Shown here: positions 50,318-62,062 of the stretch, in pieces
Position numbering within the stretch: the first letter of the stretch is position 1
Layout: every line of letters begins with the position of its first letter
Assembly: GCF_020882245.1 (NCBI RefSeq)
Contig: NC_083599.1
Coordinates: forward strand, 14,642,865-14,706,864
From: Rhopalosiphum padi
Lineage: Eukaryota > Arthropoda > Insecta > Hemiptera > Aphididae
Reading direction: 5' to 3'
DNA length: 64,000 nucleotides
Position numbers and translations under genes: made by a program
The notes under the pieces: generated by a model
Told to the model about the DNA's origin: nothing
Databases searched by the model: none
The model's input: the letters and a program-made list of their open reading frames with translations, nothing else

Positions 50318-53300
50318 TTAATCTTCTACAAAAGCTTGATTCATGGCATCTTCTGATAATGACGGATCAAAAAAGCTTACATCATTGTAGTCTTCTACAT
50401 ACTGAAAATTATAATATAAATTAGTTAATAATTATGAATATAACAAGTACTACGCTACTAAGACAATTAGTAGAATAGAGGAAATGAAAGCCACCTTCGA
50501 TAAATTTAAATTTCTTATTCCACAATATTACTATGTGCCATAACACTCATAACATAACTCAAAAATCAATATGGAATACGCTAAGACTAAGGAGGAAAGC
50601 ATGGATGGGACACGTAATAAGGAATAGTCCTTGGATAACCACAATAATAGAGGGAAAAATTGAAGGAAAACCTGGAAGAGGAAGGCCCAGAACCCCATTT
50701 CTGAAGCAATTGATGGAAGATACCGGAATAGGAACATACTGGGAGATGAAGAGGATTATAAGTGACAGAGACAAGTGGAAAGAAACATCAATAATCATTT
50801 AACCAATCTTCGGATTGAAAAAAAAAAAAAAAAAAAAAAAATAACACTCATAACTCATTACTTATAAATTATAATCTTAACATCTATGAGAATGGATGAT
50901 GTTTTTATTTTTATTAAAATACTGTAGTTGCATAATTTTATTTTTCTGTCAAAAGGTAATTGGAAACCATTTTAAAGTTAACTTCCCTAGCATACAAAAG
51001 TCTAAACCAGTGGTTCTCAACCTATTTAAAACTATCACCCCCCCCTCCTGAAAAGCAAAATATTTTTCAACGCCCCCCCCCCCCTTAATTAAAATTAAAA
51101 TGAAAATAGTATACATAAAATTTTTATAATTGAATAATAAATATAAAATGTAAATATTATAGTTAAATATAATTAAAGTGGATAATCTGAAATGTATTGA
51201 TCAGTGAAATGATTGTGATTAGTGATTCAAAGTCAATTTTTTTATATTTGGTTCAAAGTTTGTGAAGAGGACACATAAATCTCCTCTTTTGACGACAATG
51301 TCGAGTTGATTTCTTTTTTCGTTATTAGATCCGTCACCACACTGAGGTAAGAGGAAAAGAAGGTAATTAATAATTTTTGTACGACAGTCCACAGTCCAGG
51401 TTAGATTCGACTGATGATAGACTGGAGTCAAAGTTCTGTGAGGTGATCATCATTCTTAAAAATTCAGTTTTTTACGTTTTAATACAAATACACACTTATT
51501 ACCATCATACAGCCCTACCACCAAAAATAGTTTACCATCCCTCAGTACTCTAATGGAAAGCAATATCGCTCCCATTGAGAAGCAGTGGTCTAAACAATAA
51601 AAAAATACTGTTGTAAAAATAAAAAAAAAATCTATCCATTTCAATATTTGTAGTTGGATAACTATTATTAAATAACAACATAAAACATTTATAATTTAAT
51701 TAAGTTATGCTTACACGAATATCATCAATTGAATCATTGTTTTGGTAAATGGGACTTGGTAATGATTCTGTAGATTCAGACGTAGAACTGTTCAAATCTG
51801 TGATACCTTGAGTCTCATAATCACGAATACAATTGATATTCTACAAAATATGTGTGGTAACATTAGTTTTATTTTTATAAATGCTTAATTTAGAATTGGA
51901 AGAGCTTTAATATTTCAATTTAAAAATATGAAGATATTTTATACAATACAAAAATCATTAACATTTCTTTTATATACTTATAACAATTATAACACTTTAT
52001 AATTTAGAGTATACTTACATGGCTATCGGTACCAGAAATGCTTTTATCATTATTTAAGGAAAGCTACAATAATAAAAATAAAACAATAAAGATTGTTAAA
52101 TTAAATGAATTAATATTTATATATAAATATGGTATTTACTTCTGGACTCTTCAAATAGTATTCATACAGTGATTCATCCCGATTTATAGCAGAGATCTAC
52201 AATTGTTGTAAAAAAAAATAAAAATTTATTTTTACACATTTAATATATTTTTATTTAATTTGTATAAGTATACTTCAGTTGTCTCCAAATTGTTTTCAAG
52301 CATCAGTTCATCCTCATTTAAAGAGTGCTAAAATAACAGAAAATAAATAAAAGTAATGTATTTCATTTATTAAAAATTATATAATATCACATACTTCTAT
52401 ATTCTCCAAATTGTATTCATCTCCCAACTCATTGTGATTTATAGAAAAAAGCTAAAATAGTTATAAAAAAAAATTAATTTTTTACTTATTTATTAGTTTA
52501 ATATTAAAATATTTATAAATGTATACTTCTGTGTTATTCAAATTGTCTTCATTCTTCGATTTTTCGATTTTTTGATTTATAGTAGAGACCTACAATTGTT
52601 GTAAAAAAAAATAAAAATTTATTTTTACACATTTAATAGATTTATATTTAATTTGTATAAGTATACTTCAGTTGTCTCCAAATTGTTTTCAAGCATCAGT
52701 TCATCCTCATTTAAAGAGTGCTAAAATAACAGAAAATAAATAAAAGTAATGTATTTCATTTATTAAAAATTATATAATATTACATACTTCTATATTCTCC
52801 AAATTGTATTCATCTCCCAACTCATTGTGATTTATAGAAAAAAGCTAAAATAGTTATAAAAAAAAATTAATTTTTTACTTATTTATTAGTGTAATATTAA
52901 AATATTTATAAATGTATACTTCTGTGTTATTCAAATTGTCTTCATTCTTCGATTCTTCGATTTTTTGATTTATAGTAGAGACCTACAATAGTTATGAAAA
53001 AAAATTAATTATATAATTATTTATTAATGTATATATATATGTATACTTTTGAAATCTCCAAATGGTTTTCATGCTTCATCCCATTCTATATAATAATAAT
53101 AAAAATAAAATTAATGACTAAATTTATTGATATTTATAAATAAATAATATTAAATACTTCCGTGTTTTCTAAGCTGTGTTCCTGTTTGCCAGTATTTAGG
53201 GAGTACTATAAAAACCAAAAATTAACAAAATTAATTAATTTAATTTAATGATGCTTGTAAATAGGTATGTATACTTCTTTATTATAAAAATAGTTTGAAT

Positions 53301-56300
53301 TTTTCATTTTGTCATGAAGTAAGGATAAGTGCTACAAAAACAAAAAATAGTAATAATTATAGTACTGTCTTAAAAATACAGCATATTAAATATTAATATG
53401 TATGTACTATTTTAGTGTTCTTCAAAATATACTCATTCTTCAGTCTATTCCATAATTTTAAAATATTCTGAAGCATTTAAGAAATTCAAGTTAATAGTTT
53501 ATATACATTTAAAACTTAATCAGTTATTCATACAGTTGTGTTTTATCATTTTATGAATTACCTATATAGTATACAATATTTTTAACTTACATGTTCATCT
53601 TTAATCGTGTCAGAACAAAAAAAATGTTCAGGATATACCATTAGTATATCTTTTGATTTTTTATGTCTTCTATCCGTGAAAAATGTTTTTTTTTCAATTA
53701 TTTCTGTCTAAAATAAATAATAAATAAAAGTTTAGGTACTTGTTTTATTCACATATTATTTAAACATAAATTGTCAACTAAAACAAAACACTTAAATAAG
53801 TAGACATTATATAATAGGTATATTAAAAACTTGAACATACTTCATTTTTATTGTCTTTCGTACATAGATTAAGCGGTTGATTTATTTCTAGATTTTCTGA
53901 GCTCAAACTATTTAAATAGTCCGATTCAGAGTGACTGATATCTTTATTACAAGACTTCCATGAATTAATTGTTGAATGTGAATCAGAATTTAGTTTACTA
54001 CTGTCCAAAACATCTTGAAATTTTGTAAAATTGTTACTTTCTTGCATTTCATCTTCACTATAACCATAATTACTATAAACTGTATCCATAGTTTTCTATT
54101 AACAAATCAAAGAATATAATATAGGTACTATATTGTTATCACGAGTTTAAAATTTATATCCACACCTAAATTTTGAATAATGTGTAAATACTGTAAATAC
54201 ATAAATAAAAATAATAATGACTGTTTAAGACTTTAATTTGTTATTAATAAGTACCTACCTATATATAAAATAGGTAGTTACTTATATGAACTCATAATTA
54301 AAATTCCGATTTAATAGTTAGGAAGTTCTATATATTATTACATATTAATATAATAAAAAAATCGAAAATAACCTCAACATCAAACTTAGAAGTTGTATTG
54401 AAAAGTTCATTATAGTTTAATGAGTCTTGGAGTACATGATCCTGTTTATCTTCTGTGCCAATGTATTTCGATAACTGAGAAATATGAAAAAAATATTGAT
54501 ATTAATATTGTATTGATACTAGGCCGTAAGTACCACAAAAGCGTAAAAAAAATATAATTAGTTAGGAATGAATATATCATATTATTTTCCGTTTAATATT
54601 TCTTTTTTCATTTTTGTGACCACGGTTTATTATCAATAATATCAATATTTATAAATGACAATTGATCTTATTTCATTACAGGGCGTAATACTTCCGATGA
54701 TTCGTTTCTTTTATCCAGTTGACACAATAATTCTTACGAAAAAATAATTCAATAAAAATGTATAAGGTACCTACATTTGTTATATTAGCTATTTGATAGG
54801 ACAACTTTAATACGAATAAATGTATTATTTTTTTAATTTGAATACTTTTTACATATAAAACAATTTATAAATAAGTAAGTATTTCATTTATAATTTTGAA
54901 AAGGTACCTAAGTTTAATTGTGTAAAATTATTATACAAAATAATAATACTTGGTTATATTTACATTTTTTTTTTCGAGTTCTAAATTCAAGCTCTCGAAT
55001 GAAGATTCATTAAACACATTATTTTCACTACTTGTATAAATTTCACTTTCTTCTGTAGAATTTTGTTCAATAACCGAAGTTTGTGTACTCGTATATCTAC
55101 GTTTTATGGAAAAGTAAATTACTGTCAATACTGAAAAATATAATAGAATAAATATAAATTAATGTAAACACTTTTTCTAATTATTTTAATTACATTTTTC
55201 AATCACTTGATAATATTAATAAGATCAATATTTAGTTGAAAATAGAATAAAATATACCCCAAACAACTTGTCAAAAATATGTAGAATTTTGATACAGGCA
55301 TTTTACTCAATGGTGTGATGTTTTAGAGTTTTACAATAAAATTTAATACCTACTGTTCGATAACAAATTAATATAATATCTTAATGGTATTTAAAATTTT
55401 ACACAACAATTAAATTAGGTATATGAAAGCATATATATTTATTATTTTATACACATATTCGTCATAACATTCATAACACTGATCACTGATAATCCTAAAA
55501 CAAGAATAAATAGCTAGTTTATAATGTAATATTATTCATAATATAACATGAGGGTAATAATTGTACCTACTCACTTTTGATAAAACACAAATTTATAATG
55601 ATATTGAACAATTTAACAGAATGAAAGTTCCACCAAACTAAACAAAGTTAAAAAATCTGTCTAACCTTTTCTATTTCCCGCCAACACCACAAGAAAACAC
55701 GAGACCTCCATTAACCGTCTCAGGATAAGACACCCCCGTCTTACTCACTCCTATTTAATGGAGAAAGAAGATGCCCTATTTGTGCATGTTGTGGGGTCCC
55801 ATTACAGACTACAGTCAAACATATTCTTACTGAATACAAAATATATGACAAGGAGAGAAGACAATTTCAACTATCTAATCACCTATACTCAACCTTGAAC
55901 CCAACAACGACTTCAAGTTCAAGCAAAAGTTCCTATTAGAAATTCCCCTCATTAATAAACTCTAAATTGCATCCAATACTTAATTTTTATATGTACTTTG
56001 CTTAGAAATATTTTTTTTTACTTTAACTGAAGGTTATTAGTTAAACTTTAATGTAACATACATAGGTACATCGACTATATCGTATATGTAGCAAAATGTT
56101 GTTATTGCGTCCAATCGAAAATCCGTTACTATTTTTACTATAATTTTACTACAACTGTGTAGAACTAGTTATAATCACAAGATGCTGGGTCGCTGGGATA
56201 TTGAAACTCCACCACATCTTTCTACCAAAACTATGGGCAGAGTATTTATCATTGACATAACGCACTACAATCAATTGCGAACCATTCTATAGAAAAGTTA

Positions 56301-58028
56301 CAAAATCTGGGCTCACAAAATAAATTAACAATTAAAAAAAAGGATATATTAAAAAAAAAATTGAAAACAGAAACTAAGATTTATTCAAATTGAATTTATG
56401 AAGCATTTGTCATTCAAATTTGTACCTGATTTAATAAAGTTCTTATAAGTTATAAGCAGTCAATCAGGGCTCGAAACTTAATGCATTCAAAAAAAGCTTA
56501 AATATGCAATATGCAGTTCATTTTTTTGAAAAATAATATGTATTTTATAGAGATAATATACTTTTAAAAAAGGGTGGGCAAGTGGGTATCGCTCTGCTGT
56601 ATAGTAGAGGTGGAGAGTAAGTCACTTTAATAAATGTGTTAAATTTGAATATAAAAAAATAATAAAAAAAATATATTTTGAAAATCTAATCGTTAATAAG
56701 ATAACTCTAATATAAACATTTAGTGAAAATTTCAAGTATTTAAAATAATTCGTTTTTGAGTTACACCAAAATAAAAAAATCAATTTTATCAAAAACTGGT
56801 TATGCGTATAAAAAATACCGTTTTCCGTTACTTTTTTAGGGTTTTTCCTGACGCTTTTGAAAACTACTGGATTTTTACTTTTGACCCCCCCCCCTAAAAG
56901 TACCAACGAGATGAGTTTTCTTTTACAAAGAGGGGCTGAAGTCAAAAATCAAAGCATTATCACTACTCCAAAACGTGATGACACAAAAATAAAAAAAAAC
57001 CATACATCATTGTAAAATCAATACATTCATCACTTCGTTCAGAATCTAAAATGACTTTTTATTTATTTTTTTTAATTAAATAATTTTAAGTATAATTTTT
57101 TATTTTTGGTTTGTAGATCTTGAAACATTTATCGATTATTCACAGTCCTACAACAAAACAACCGTTTGTCGTGTACACTGCAGTTTTAAAATAAAGAGCC
57201 ACCACATCATCTATCGCATCATCTATATTTTGGATTATACTAGGTATACCGATAATTGATTGCAATTTATCGAACCGGTAAAAAGGTTTATTTACCAAAA
57301 ACTGTGTAGGTATATACGACAAATCCATATTTATTATATAAGAATAAACCTTTTTACCTGTTTGATAAATTGCAATCAATTATCGATATAATACTCGTAT
57401 TATTCAAAATATAGACAATGCGACAATGTGTGGCGGTTCTTTATTTTATAATTGTTTAAATCAATGATTTACTAATATAGTAATATGATATACATTAATA
57501 TGCTTATAATTTTTAAATATGCAAAATTGGCTAAATATGCAAAAATATGCAACATAAATTTTTGTAATTAAATTGTGTGTAGGTACTATTAAACGAAGTC
57601 GATTCGAGATCCAATTTTTAATATATAGCTTCCTAAGAAACATGCAAATGCATAAAGTTCCAAGCCTTGATTATAAGTTATTATAATTTTTAACCATACC
57701 AATATTATAACAGTAATGTTGACAGTCCTCTAAGTCTGATAAAGTAATGAAATGGTAAAGAAAATATTGTCAGTACATTTTTATCATACTAACATACATT
57801 TAAAATTTTAATATAAGAAATACCCGGGACGCAGTTTATATCAAAAAGGTATACATTAGAACGTAACTTACAGTCACCCATAATGGGTATTGTGTATAAA
57901 AATAACAATATGGTCTGTAATAATATTGTATTCTTACCGGGTAAAGCTAAAAGACATATAATTATATGCGCCAAATGATCGGCCCAGTAAGATATCATAA
58001 AGAGTTCAACTTCCGAATTTTCTTCCAT
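50318..58028 (-). CDS. Unrecognised single-pass membrane protein encoded by 19 mostly micro-exons
   Basis: No family is recognised. Exons in transcript order: 58028-57938, 55130-54964, 54474-54373, 54095-53841, 53707-53591, 53467-53408, 53331-53275, 53205-53158, 53085-53047, 52982-52920, 52844-52788, 52720-52667, 52589-52527, 52451-52395, 52327-52274, 52196-52140, 52063-52019, 51840-51715, 50401-50318 (TAA). All splice GT-AG without a stop and give 531 residues. Exon 1 (30 codons plus G) joins exon 2 at phase 1 and completes a membrane segment (HIIICLLALPVLTVIYFS) followed by KRR, suggesting a cytoplasmic C-terminal tail. From exon 3 on every exon is phase 0 and a multiple of 3. The tail is Glu/Asn/Ser-rich, with short diverged repeats of the form S[L/I]N…NLE.TE; few cysteines. 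The exon 1 link is the least certain part. It ends 462 bp from the convergent PLEKHM1-like gene. Micro-exon design recalls secreted effector families, but no function is claimed. Confidence 0.72.
50554..50840 (+). mobile_element. 5'-truncated non-LTR retrotransposon insertion
   Basis: Reading + strand, the fragment encodes the C-terminal tail of a reverse-transcriptase protein (KAWMGHVIR … IEGKIEGKPGRGRPRTPF … YWEMKRIISDRDKW), stopping at 50802. A poly(A) tract of about 23 bases (50818-50840) follows. It is flanked by a 14-bp target duplication ATAACACTCATAAC (50540-50553, 50841-50854). Severe 5' truncation, A-tail and duplication show target-primed insertion. The intact tail, without stops, suggests a recent event. 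It lies in the last intron of the minus-strand microexon gene, in opposite orientation. Confidence 0.93.
51008..51587. mobile_element. Non-autonomous hAT element, 580 bp
   Basis: The ends are CAGTGGTTCTCAA and TTGAGAAGCAGTG (inverted, two mismatches). The 8-bp target duplication GTCTAAAC is perfect (51000-51007, 51588-51595). The interior has C-runs (51041-51048, 51072-51084) and AT-rich sequence without a transposase. It sits in the last intron of the microexon gene next to the retrotransposon fragment. Confidence 0.93.
52197..52982 (-). repeat. 393-bp tandem duplication carrying three exons
   Basis: Copy one is 52197-52589 and copy two 52590-52982. They differ at 5 of 393 positions, four intronic and one in an exon (Lys versus Glu). 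Each copy contains three complete exons (63, 57 and 54 nt) with their introns, so the duplication adds 58 codons without changing frame. Confidence 0.95.
55640..55940 (+). pseudogene. Non-LTR retrotransposon RNase H tail, decayed
   Basis: The + strand reads INRLRIRHPRLTHSYLMEKEDA, then after a one-base shift PICACCGVPLQTTVKHILTE…IYDKERRQFQL… to a stop at about 55938. The RLR-GH-RLTH … C..C … TVKHIL pattern is the region following RNase H in Jockey-like elements. At least one frameshift and an upstream stop make it inactive. It lies in the presumed first intron of the microexon gene. Confidence 0.8.
56465..57669. mobile_element. Possible DNA transposon copy with nested repeats, 1.2 kb
   Basis: The left end CAGGGCTCGAAACTTAATGC and the right end (reverse of CAAGGCTTGGAACTTTATGC) match at about 80%, and both are followed inward by several AAATATGCAA motifs. 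No target duplication is clear. The interior contains other repeats, including a foldback (57184-57450) and a block found again near 59450. This is a composite region and its boundaries are tentative. Confidence 0.45.
57184..57450. repeat. Long inverted repeat (foldback) with about 50-base loop
   Basis: Arms of about 108 bases (57184-57291 and 57343-57450) pair along most of their length. The best-conserved stretch is CGATAATTGATTGCAATTTA with AAAAAGGTTTATT, and the arms end in AAATAAAGA(G/A)CC. The loop is AT-rich. The arms differ by scattered substitutions and small gaps. Confidence 0.8.
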
Positions 58029-61000
58029 CCCGAATTCGACGAAGAGACAAAACGAACGTTATGAAAATACCGAAAATGCGAATACGGTCTTTACAACGGT
58101 AACGATGACGAAGGAATGGAGACTCAGGAGAGCCACGGAGTTGCACATTGGCGAGTATTGACAGATTTGTATACTCCGCAAGGAGTTTCGAACCACCGAT
58201 GACCGCAAAGGACGATGTAAATATGACCATTGTGACCATCATGGCTAATAATAATATAATATATACGTACCACCCGCCTCCTCCTCTACGATGTTTTATA
58301 TTACGCTAAAGAGTTAAAACGACCACGAGCGATTTTTTATTGATTGTATAATATCAGAATTATAATTCGCCATATTCGAAATGTTTATTTATTCAACAAA
58401 ACACTTACCTTTACAGCGTGGTACTTATATATTGTGGATATGATTTTTTATAATTTAATATATGTATCAAAAGTTTCTTTAATTTGTTTATAATAATTTA
58501 ATAATTGTTTAGAATATTATTTTATGATAATAATACAGAATCTGCGTGTTATATTTCATGTTTTATATTAATTTTAGATACATATCATCATATAATATGT
58601 TACGAATTTATTTGTTAGCTATATAAATTAAGAAAATGGATCCCCGTCAAAACGCGGTGTTAAAATATCGTAGGTAGTAAGATATCAACGGTCTAGTTTT
58701 CGCCGGGTCGTTAGTATGATTATTATTGATTATATATTATTATATTATTTTAATTATATTCGACTATTCGAGTATCATCATATAGGCACCTGAAATAATA
58801 TTTTAGTGTAATTAACTAATAAACATTAAAATATCAGTGTGTATACCTAAACTGCAATCATAGCGTTTCAGTAACTCTATACATCATGGTTCATGTCATT
58901 AGAATAGGTACCTATATTTAAAAAATCAAAAACAAAAATTGTGTTATACACTTGTATAATGATTACATATCTCAAACTCTGAAAGATTTAAATGTAATAG
59001 AGCTATAAAATGAATATTCCTATCTACTATCTAGTATACCTATAAGAAAATAATACCATGTTTGATGTTTTCAAATAGTTGAGCTATACTTAATGATATT
59101 GTATCGATGAATATAATTTTAAATACAGTTAACTCCTCGGATTAAAAGTTAAAGAAAAAATTGTTGTACTCGTAAAGTTATAAATTAATAATAAAAAGGG
59201 AAAACAAAAGTGGTTAAAACGTATATTAATTAAATTAGTTTATAATGCGTGTATTCGTGTATATTGTATAATTAGACCAATATTATTATAATAATATGTA
59301 TAATTATCATAGGTATATGGATGTTAAGTGTTAAGATGTACTAAAAATTAAATTAATATTTTTTATAAGTCAATTTTTACAGCAAAACTCGACATACCAA
59401 AAAAAAAACAAAATTTTTAAGAGAAAATAAAAATTAAAAAGGCGAGCAAAGGGATAGCTCTGCTGTACGGTAGGTCGGTAGATGTCGATTGTCACAGCCA
59501 TTATATAATATAATGGATGACGTGTATTGTATTATTTGTATTAAATTTGAATTTTGATGTACATTGTATAATTTGTATTTATACAAAAAACGATCCTGAA
59601 CAAAGCTTGTTTTACTAAGTATATATTTTAAATTACATTTTTTGATATAGCTATATCAGGCAAAGTAACTAATTTTATTATTAGTAATACAGTAGGTTGA
59701 AAAATTGTTTACAAAAATGGCAAAAACATTGCATTTAAAAATATTATAATGGTGTGTATAAAAAAATAAAATATAATGATATAACATATACCTACGTAAA
59801 AGTTTTATGTCCTCATAAGAAATCCGTTTAAACTTTAACAAAATAATGATCAAATATCGTTATTCATATAGTCTCTAAATATGACATATGTAATTTCGTA
59901 CAGATTTGAACTTAAAATGCCTATTAAAAGTATGTTTAAATATTATTTAGGTTTTTTGATTTCAGTACTCATGATGAACTTTATATTAAATTGGGCGCAT
60001 GGTTTAAAAAGAGCACCAAAAATTTTTTTTATAATATTTTAAACTATACATAAGTAAAATATATGAGAAAGATTATTGTTTTATAATTATTTTGGAACAT
60101 TACAATTTTTTTCAAAACAAATTTCCGACTATGGTCGAGTAATAACAATAATTAGTGAACCGCAACGTTTTATTCTTTCATTATTTGGCTTTATAATAAA
60201 TTGTCGTACGTTATTGAAGATTTTGCTTCAAAAAAGTCCAGGAAAATTAAGTCTTAAACTAAGTACATATATATGATACGATTGCGGATTGATATGTATA
60301 TAATATGCTCTTATGATATTATGTTTGTAAATATAATATAATTTGTGATTTGTATTAATTTTTAAATATTGTATAGGTACACCTATTTTGTTTAATAATT
60401 AGTACCTATCGCAATCATTTTTAGTTTTTTGTCAAATAAATGTTCAAAATACGTACCTCTACTATAGGATAGCCACCACTAGTAACAACACTTTGGACTG
60501 GCAGTAATTTAGAAGAAATTGAAAAAACATCCATTGAATGCATTATGTTTGGATTTTCAAAGTCTACTAAGTGTAGGTATACAACTCAAAAGGTTTCCAT
60601 AAATATATAGAAGAAACCAGGTAAAAATATTTGAAATTGTTCATATTTGTGTGGAAAAAGAAAAGAAGGATAATGTATTGAACTAACTTTGAAGATGATT
60701 TTAAACTGTATCATTAAACAGAATAACCAACCAAAAGAACAATTTGACCAACAATCATTACACTAGTAATCTAGATGTGAAGTTAAGCCAATGAATAAAT
60801 GTAAGTATTTATGTTCCAAGATTACTAAAAATACTTAAAATGTATATACAATATTGCAAATTGTCTAGAAGACTATACAATAGCCACATATCAAAATAAT
60901 TGTAGTCATAATAGACAGCTTTTGTATATATTGAGTTTAAATTGATTTTTTATTTTAAAAAATAAAAGTCCTTAGTTATTTGTTTTGTTTTTAGTTTAGT

Positions 61001-62062
61001 TAACTTGTTTAAAGAATATTAATTTGTATATCACTATTTTTCAGATACATATAAATATTAGTATTTATATACATCATTAATATTATTATAATTATTATTT
61101 GTTATAAAAAGGTTTTATCTTAATTTCTTTGAAAAATATTCATCTTTTTATACATTTATATATATATAATATTTTGAATATTGTGATAGTATTATTATTA
61201 TTATTATCATCATCATCATCAGTATTACGAAAGTGATTATTATTTTACGTTTTTATACTTTTTTGAAGTTATGATTTTATATTTTAAGTCGTAAGTATGT
61301 ATGTACGAAAAACACACTTGTCTTATTCTGTATATAATGTTGCATCTTTGTATGATTATTTATGAAAGTTAATTGTATTTTTTAAAATATAAGTATTAGT
61401 CAAAAGCACGATGTAGATAAAATCTACAGACAACATCAATATTATTTATTATTATTTGTTACAAAAAAGTTTTGTTATTTTATTTGAAATATAGTATATA
61501 CAAAATATAATATAAATGGTGTAATTACTACTAACACTTCTCACATGATAAATAACCATGGTCTTAATATAAAATATTATTTAATTAGTAATAATTATTA
61601 TTTTTAACAATTATCTTCTAAAACAAAAATGAAAAAATATATGCTTCTCCTGAAAAATACAATTTTTGTGACTAGCATAATTTTATCTGTGGTGTACAGA
61701 TTATATTCAACTATATTGTATACAACATCATGTATATATGACGTCATACATACATAAAATTGATATTTATAATTTACTTTACAAACTTATAATATATAAC
61801 TATATAATATGTATTCTGTACAAATGTATTTGATGTACCTATATCATTAATAATAATTAAAATTACAAAAACTTTATTGTCTTACTCTCAAAATACTTAT
61901 AATCCAATAATTAATAATTAAACATTTCTTATAAAAATAAAATAAAAATAAATCAGTAGGATGTAAGTAGGACATAGGTGACAATTTAACTCGAGATTGC
62001 CTATAATCAAACAGAATAACATTCTAAAAATAATGCATTTACTGCTAATATTATTATAAAAT
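58029..62062. other. Intergenic region between microexon gene and ATP13A2-like gene
   Basis: The first 250 bases (to about 58300) are GC-richer and probably hold the microexon gene's leader and promoter. A dispersed repeat near 59445-59500 (…GATAGCTCTGCTGTA…) matches one at 56580-56620. Weak coding-like text near 60510-60600 could not be extended. Otherwise I see only AT-rich sequence with no supportable gene. Confidence 0.5.

Noticed and set aside
52019..53707. Regularly spaced repeats that could suggest a CRISPR-like array
   Set aside because: The repeat units are exon-intron pairs with splice sites and reading frame, of unequal length, in a eukaryotic gene.
55130..55304. Alternative first exon of the microexon gene starting MPVSKFYIFLT
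   Set aside because: It would need a weak GTTGTT donor to keep frame. The stronger GTGGTAAG-type site at 57938 gives a better phase match and a complete membrane helix. It is not fully excluded.
58006..58242. Minus-strand 78-codon frame (MMVTMVIFTSSFAVIGG…)
   Set aside because: It overlaps the proposed leader of the microexon gene, has no recognisable domain and has no donor in phase with downstream exons.
60076..60276. Plus-strand 66-codon frame and coding-like text to about 60600
   Set aside because: It starts at a non-ATG codon, and the downstream text is broken by stops. No family was recognised.
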